Part shown: piece by piece, positions 5,329 to 8,613 of the stretch
Layout of the letters: each line of letters opens with the position of its first letter
How positions within the stretch are numbered: the stretch's first letter is position 1
DNA from: Rhodospirillales bacterium
GTDB taxonomy: Bacteria > Pseudomonadota > Alphaproteobacteria > Acetobacterales > Acetobacteraceae
Direction of reading: 5' to 3'
NCBI GenBank assembly: GCA_028866335.1
Contig: JAGWIL010000062.1
Span: forward strand, 1 to 8,613
DNA length: 8,613 bases
Position numbers and translations under genes: made by a program
The notes under the pieces: model-generated
Databases searched by the model: none
Seen by the model: only the letters and a program-made list of their open reading frames with translations
Told to the model about the DNA's origin: nothing

Positions 5329-5361
5329 CATCGATTCTTCCGGCACGGAAAGGAGCCCCTT

Positions 5362-5685
5362 ATGAGCGCAAAGCGCCCCAGCCTCGCCGAGACTATGCGC
5401 CAAGCCGTCCAGGTTGATCCGCCATCTATGGCAGTGCCGATTCCAGCCCCTCTAAAAGTTCAGCCTGTGGCACCACACCCACCCAAACCAGACAGTACAA
5501 CACGTCCGCCTGGCTTCTATGCCGCAACGCGGGCAGGGAAGAAGAAGGTCACGGCCGCACTGGACCCAACCACACACAAGCAGCTCAAGAGCCTGGCCGT
5601 TGACAAAGAGGTAACGACTGAGGCGTTGCTGGCCGAGGCGATTTCCGACCTTTTGACAAAGCACGGCGTCACTCGGAGCGCCTGA
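5362..5685 (+). CDS. Ribbon-helix-helix partition partner (ParG-like)
   Basis: 107 aa from the ATG at 5362, chosen because AAGGAG stands six bases upstream; a longer frame from 5278 would run through the operator array and is rejected. Residues 61-101 (KVTAALDPTTHKQLKSLAVD, then KEVTTEALLAEAISDLLTKHG) form a short strand, helix, turn, helix typical of ribbon-helix-helix DNA-binding domains such as ParG and CopG/Arc. Residues 1-58 are rich in Pro, Ala and basic residues (for example VAPHPPKPD) and look disordered. In ParG the flexible N-terminal arm stimulates the ParF ATPase, and a similar role is likely here with a longer arm. It should bind the 8-bp-phased sites on both sides of parA, acting as centromere-binding protein and autorepressor. 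Confidence 0.85.
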   Translation: MSAKRPSLAETMRQAVQVDPPSMAVPIPAPLKVQPVAPHPPKPDSTTRPPGFYAATRAGKKKVTAALDPTTHKQLKSLAVDKEVTTEALLAEAISDLLTKHGVTRSA

Positions 5686-5764
5686 GGGCTATTTTTGGAC
5701 CCGCTCGTAGGCGGATTCCGGCATATGATTATTGATCGATCCTATATTTGGAGAACGCGGGCCA

Positions 5765-6559
5765 GTGAAGAAAATCGTCCTTACCCTTTGCTTTGTTGCT
5801 CTTGCCTACTTCATCCCAACGGCTGCGTTCGCGGATTATGATATGGATTCGCCTAACAACGAGACGCCGCCTCAGACACAGCTCGTTAGCGATACGGAGC
5901 TACAAAAACTTGGCTGCACCTCGCCTGACCAGTATGGCGGTATCGACCCAAACAATGTCCTGCACCAAGGCTGCTCCGCCGCCGCTGAGCTGGATTTAAC
6001 CGGGCTAGTCCCCGCAAAGGACTCGTTTGTCGTCATTACTCATGGCCCTGCACAAGCTGACGACACGCCCGGGGTGTTAAGCGTCTGCTTTCTGTTGAAT
6101 GGTCAGGCAAATTGCGACAGGCTCGGCTCGATGGATAATTACTTGTGTCAAGTAGCTATTATCCAGTCAAAAGGCGCACATTTTCCTTTGGTTGTAGTGC
6201 GATCAGCTTGGGATATGGGCAGGTTTACTGGCGATACCGACGAGATGATTTGGGCCTACGATCCATCAGCCCATGCGTTTAAACAAATTTGGAACGGAGG
6301 CTCCGATGGCCTCGAAGACATGAGATTTGTGACCGAGGGGCCGATGTCTGGCGATTTGATTGTAACGGTTGACAATCCAACCCGCCACTTCCCTTGGCCT
6401 TGGGGCATTGATGTCTACAAATTAGCCAAGTCAGATCATTATGTAAAAGTCCTGAGTTTTATTGGAAAAGCCGTGCAAGCGGGTAACACACCAGCACCTG
6501 ACGCCGTCATCAATATCGACATGCCACAGATTTTACATAGGATGCATCTACAGAATTGA
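5765..6559 (+). CDS. Exported protein of unknown function (264 aa)
   Basis: GTG start at 5765 gives MKKIVLTLCFVALAYFIPTA, a textbook signal peptide, with probable cleavage AFA|DY after residue 23. A TTG at 5732 is an in-frame alternative but would place 11 residues before the basic KK. A GGAG lies 11 bases before the GTG. The mature part has five cysteines and no membrane segment, so it should be periplasmic or secreted. After a Pro/Asn-rich start it has mixed beta-rich sequence (DSFVVITHGPAQ, FPLVVVRSAWDMG, GDTDEMIWAYDPSAHAFKQI, GDLIVTVDN) that reads like one or two blades of a repeat-containing beta fold. I do not recognise the family. It follows the partition operon by about 80 bases. Its base composition is less GC-rich than repA or the resolvase, suggesting a separate origin. 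Confidence 0.8.
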   Translation: MKKIVLTLCFVALAYFIPTAAFADYDMDSPNNETPPQTQLVSDTELQKLGCTSPDQYGGIDPNNVLHQGCSAAAELDLTGLVPAKDSFVVITHGPAQADDTPGVLSVCFLLNGQANCDRLGSMDNYLCQVAIIQSKGAHFPLVVVRSAWDMGRFTGDTDEMIWAYDPSAHAFKQIWNGGSDGLEDMRFVTEGPMSGDLIVTVDNPTRHFPWPWGIDVYKLAKSDHYVKVLSFIGKAVQAGNTPAPDAVINIDMPQILHRMHLQN

Positions 6560-6594
6560 CGATTGAAACGTATAAAACTGCCTTTTATATTGGC

Positions 6595-7170
6595 TCAAAC
6601 ATTCGTAGCCAGCCTGGAAATCGTCGCCACCCCTACGTTGTAGCTGCGCGCCAGCTCCTTCAACGTCGCCCCTTCGGCCCGGCGCTGCCGTGCCTCGGCC
6701 TGCTGCTGCGGGGTGAGGGCAGGGGGGCGGCCCATATGCTGGCCCCGCGCCTTGGCGCGGCTGCGACCCTCGGCCGTGCGGGTGCGGATTAGGTCTCGCT
6801 CCACGTCCGCCAGCCCACCCAGCACGGCCAGCATCAGCCGTCCGGTGCTGGTGCCGGTATCGGCCCAAGGCTCCGCCAGGGAGCAGAACCGCGCTTCGGC
6901 ATCGGCGATCTGCTTTACGATGGCGAAGAGGTCGAAGGTAGAACGCGCCAGGCGGTCGATGCGCGTCACCACCACCACGTCACCGGCGGCCAGGTGCCTG
7001 AGCATTTTCAGTAGCTCTTTCCGGTCGGCCCGCGCGCCGGTCGCCTTCTCCCAGAAAATCCGAGCGCACCCGGCAGCCTTTAACTGCTCAAGCTGAGCAT
7101 CGAGGGTCTGGCCGTAGGTACTGACGCGGGCATAGCCGATCAGCCGGGAAGAGGGTTCTTTTTCGGTCAT
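6595..7170 (-). CDS. Serine recombinase (resolvase/invertase family)
   Basis: 191 aa, full length for a small resolvase/invertase. The N-terminal catalytic domain starts LIGYARVSTYGQTLDAQL (10-27) with nucleophile Ser17 and Arg15. The conserved VVVTRIDRLARS (66-77) supplies Arg70, Asp72, Arg73 and Arg76. The long E helix region includes LAVLGGLADVERDLIRTR (114-131), then GRSRAKARGQHMGRPP. The C-terminal helix-turn-helix spans about 166-188 (EGATLKELARSYNVGVATIS). It breaks and rejoins DNA at a paired site; on a small plasmid the usual job is to resolve multimers back to monomers. No transposase accompanies it. A 10-bp inverted repeat just upstream (7173-7226) is the likely res site or operator. 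The SD before the ATG is weak, and the ATG itself sits only two bases from that repeat. Confidence 0.93.
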   Translation of the reverse strand: MTEKEPSSRLIGYARVSTYGQTLDAQLEQLKAAGCARIFWEKATGARADRKELLKMLRHLAAGDVVVVTRIDRLARSTFDLFAIVKQIADAEARFCSLAEPWADTGTSTGRLMLAVLGGLADVERDLIRTRTAEGRSRAKARGQHMGRPPALTPQQQAEARQRRAEGATLKELARSYNVGVATISRLATNV

Positions 7171-7172
7171 AT

Positions 7173-7226
7173 CTTTCGGAAAGAATAACCCTCTGATCCG
7201 ATTGGCTCAAGTCTATTTTCCGAAAG
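7173..7226. promoter_or_regulatory. Candidate res site/operator of the resolvase
   Basis: The perfect inverted repeat CTTTCGGAAA (7173-7182) and TTTCCGAAAG (7217-7226) is separated by 34 bases and lies immediately upstream of the resolvase start, on its promoter side. Resolvases commonly act at, and repress from, sites in exactly this position, so the repeat may be two recombinase half-sites. A shared use as promoter of the resolvase is also likely. Confidence 0.5.
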
Positions 7227-7296
7227 TCTTGAATTATGGGAATTCTGCCGACGGCATGTCTGGGGGATCACCAAGGAAAGGACATCATCATATAAA

Positions 7297-7322
7297 GAGA
7301 AGTGCCCCTCGGGGCACTTCTC
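7297..7322 (-). terminator. Terminator after the exported-protein gene
   Basis: A perfect 12-bp stem GAGAAGTGCCCC/GGGGCACTTCTC with only TC between the arms, 58 bases after the stop codon of the minus-strand 293-aa gene. On the minus strand it is followed by TTTATAT; the plus-strand side has no T run. It would close the run 278-aa gene, 105-aa gene, 293-aa gene. Confidence 0.75.
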
Positions 7323-7379
7323 AAAGTGTCTATCTTGAGATGTTAGGTCAGAGTGTTTGTTTGAAAATCGCGACGCGAT

Positions 7380-8261
7380 TTACTCCCCGTTTGGATTGAA
7401 CCCTGAATATCCATTTCCCAGGGAATCGGAATAGACGGCCGTTTTGTTGATCGACACGGGCGCCATTTCCTTTCCGAGCGGGGCCGTACCCTTAAAGGTG
7501 ACAATGATCGAATCTGGCTGGCCAGGCCCTGCATCGGCAAATGTCTTCGAGGATGTATATGAATATGCAGACGGCGATTTTGGATCAACCATGCCGACGT
7601 TATTGCCGGACACGGGCACAGACCCACCATCAGCCACAACTCCATTTTGCAGTAGGTAGATGACGTCGAACACAGACGACACGCCCTGGCCGCCCTCGTC
7701 AGTTTGATAAAAAATGCCCGTGTAACCATTCCCTAAATCGTTGGTGCTGACCGTGCCTGACGCAGGCGTAACAGACCATGTGCTTATGTTATTCAACGTG
7801 GCCGGCGCACCTGCCAAAACGGGCTGACCATTGACGATCTTGTAGACGACGGCTTTGAGTTGGGCTTGGTCGGCGTTGCCTCCGGTAAAGCAGACGCCAT
7901 TCTCATTGTACGGATCATGGCAATTTACGGTAAATGTATCGAATCCCTTGAGGAAAACCACGTCATTTTCGACACCAGCCACGGTGACCTTCACCACTCC
8001 CCAAGGGAGCCACAGAATTTTCTCGTGGTTCGTGTGAACGGTTGGATCCGTCCCGTCTGTGTATTGGACAGCGAAATTGGTGTAGTAGTACCCTCCATCC
8101 GGCTTTCCTATCGCATCAGCCAGAGCCCTTTGCGTGATAGCGGTATCCGTAGGGAGATCATCCGTAATAGGTGGCATGCTGATGTCGGCATAGGCTGGCA
8201 GGCATAGCACCGCCCCTAATGTCGCGACGGAAAGCATTCGGGTCCGAAGTCTTTTCAGCAT
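7380..8261 (-). CDS. Exported protein of unknown function (293 aa)
   Basis: The ATG at 8261 has AGGGGG four bases upstream. Residues 1-25 (MLKRLRTRMLSVATLGAVLC, then LPAYA) form a signal peptide with probable cleavage AYA|DI. The mature protein has two cysteines close together (NCHDPYNENGVC), likely a disulfide, and no other hydrophobic span, so it should be periplasmic or secreted. The sequence is rich in Gly, Asn, Thr and Val. Two stretches near the middle and end resemble each other, LGNGYTGIFYQTDEG and LGNGYSGFNPNGE, with preceding TVSTND and AVYSDS, suggesting an internal beta-sandwich repeat. I do not recognise the family. It begins 39 bases after the 105-aa antitoxin-like gene on the same strand and may be co-transcribed with it; a strong hairpin follows it. 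It shows no visible similarity to the other exported protein at 5765-6559. Confidence 0.82.
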   Translation of the reverse strand: MLKRLRTRMLSVATLGAVLCLPAYADISMPPITDDLPTDTAITQRALADAIGKPDGGYYYTNFAVQYTDGTDPTVHTNHEKILWLPWGVVKVTVAGVENDVVFLKGFDTFTVNCHDPYNENGVCFTGGNADQAQLKAVVYKIVNGQPVLAGAPATLNNISTWSVTPASGTVSTNDLGNGYTGIFYQTDEGGQGVSSVFDVIYLLQNGVVADGGSVPVSGNNVGMVDPKSPSAYSYTSSKTFADAGPGQPDSIIVTFKGTAPLGKEMAPVSINKTAVYSDSLGNGYSGFNPNGE

Positions 8262-8300
8262 TAATCCCCCTGTTGGTCAGTCAGCCTCACTGTTTCCTTG

Positions 8301-8613
8301 TTACAACAGAAATCTGAGTGGGTGAAACTCTGTGCCCCCCTCCAGTCCTGGATCACGATATGGTTGATCATCGGCACGCTCGCCGGGGCTAAGAAAGTCG
8401 TGCGGCACACCGCCCGCTTTGATGGCATCGACCAGGCCGTTCCAGTCCTTTGGCCGGCCGAGCCGCTTGCGAGCGCGGGCTACAACATCAAGCACCCGCG
8501 CCATGAAGGCGGGGGCACTCGCCCCGTCCTTTGCGGCTGCTTCAAGGAAGGCGGCAATATCCTCTTCTGTTTTGAGGCCGTCCGCAGCATCGTAGCGGCT
8601 AAAAACATCTTTG
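8301..8613 (-). CDS. HigA-like antitoxin-type protein with an atypical C-terminus (main part)
   Basis: Codons 3-105 and the stop of the junction-crossing gene; the first two codons lie at 149-154. After the antitoxin-like N-terminal half (to about residue 50) the chain should enter a helix-turn-helix (in COG3636 proteins, roughly MTQ.A..TGLSREALYKALSP). Instead it runs RKRLGRPKDWNGLVDAIKAG and then GVPHDFLSPGERADDQPYRD. No HTH can be seen, so DNA binding is doubtful. The DFLSPGERADDQPYRDPGL tail loosely recalls the C-terminal ends of AbrB-fold VapB antitoxins, which would make it a chimera, but that is a guess. No HigB-like or PIN toxin lies next to it. The exported-protein gene starts 39 bases downstream. 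Possible roles are an orphan antitoxin, an anti-addiction decoy or a partner of the 278-aa protein. Confidence 0.6.
   Translation of the reverse strand, partial: KDVFSRYDAADGLKTEEDIAAFLEAAAKDGASAPAFMARVLDVVARARKRLGRPKDWNGLVDAIKAGGVPHDFLSPGERADDQPYRDPGLEGGTEFHPLRFLL
8465..8613. repeat. Terminal direct repeat, right copy (circular closure)
   Basis: Second copy of bases 1-149. Treat it as the same DNA, not a biological duplication: the minus-strand frame ending at 8301 reads without interruption through this copy and then on to the start codon at 154 of the left copy. Confidence 0.95.

Noticed and set aside
5278..5361. Longer start for the ribbon-helix-helix gene
   Set aside because: The extension is only the translated half-site array; the ATG at 5362 has a near-perfect AAGGAG six bases upstream.
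5732..5764. TTG start for the exported protein
   Set aside because: It would put an acidic, proline-containing stretch before the signal peptide; the GTG at 5765 gives a clean MKK signal sequence.
6556..6792. Plus-strand frames opposite the resolvase
   Set aside because: They are complements of the resolvase coding sequence, which has intact catalytic motifs on the minus strand.
1..8613. tRNA, rRNA or transposase/insertion sequence
   Set aside because: No tRNA-like cloverleaf, rRNA stretch, DDE transposase motif or IS-type terminal inverted repeats were seen on either strand.

Overview
The window is a complete small circular plasmid, opened inside a gene. The first 149 bases (1-149) recur exactly as the last 149 (8465-8613), so the molecule closes at about 8,464 bp and one minus-strand gene runs across the junction. 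High-GC genes, an alphaproteobacterial-looking replication protein and toxin pair, and an intergenic hairpin with a CCCCCGGGATATTTGG tail that I associate with Rhodobacteraceae genomes all suggest an alphaproteobacterium. The family-level guess rests on memory, not on a search.

Layout (circular). (a) 1028 down to 7290, minus strand: a possible three-gene run of a conserved protein of unknown function (278 aa), a 105-aa protein whose first half resembles HigA-type antitoxins (crossing the junction), and an exported protein (293 aa), closed by a strong hairpin. (b) 1419-1490: a RSF1010/R1162 (MobQ) type oriT with no relaxase gene anywhere, followed on the plus strand by a small AlpA/MerR-like DNA-binding gene. 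(c) 1814-2476: about 660 bases without a gene, rich in short GC hairpins. (d) 2477-3178, minus: a winged-helix replication initiator (RepA type), with a structured leader of roughly 500 bases that carries a plus-strand terminator with no gene to serve, possibly a counter-transcript RNA. (e) 3717-4408, plus: a Phd/YefM-type antitoxin overlapping a PemK/MazF-type toxin. (f) 4525-5685, plus: a ParF-like ParA ATPase and a ribbon-helix-helix ParG-like partner, with two arrays of GGCAAT-type half-sites held on a strict 8-bp phase. (g) 5765-6559, plus: a second exported protein of unknown function. (h) 6595-7170, minus: a complete serine resolvase beside a 10-bp inverted repeat.

Together this is a plasmid-maintenance set: an initiator, a ParF/ParG-type segregation cassette, a toxin-antitoxin pair and a multimer resolvase. 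It can probably be mobilised only by a relaxase supplied in trans. The cargo is two exported proteins and a conserved pair of unknown role; no resistance or metabolic gene is visible. The maintenance and cargo modules look assembled from different sources: repA, the resolvase and the 278-aa gene are clearly GC-richer than the two exported-protein genes.

The most distinctive feature is the 8-bp-phased half-site array at the partition locus. The least understood is the 278-aa/105-aa gene pair.
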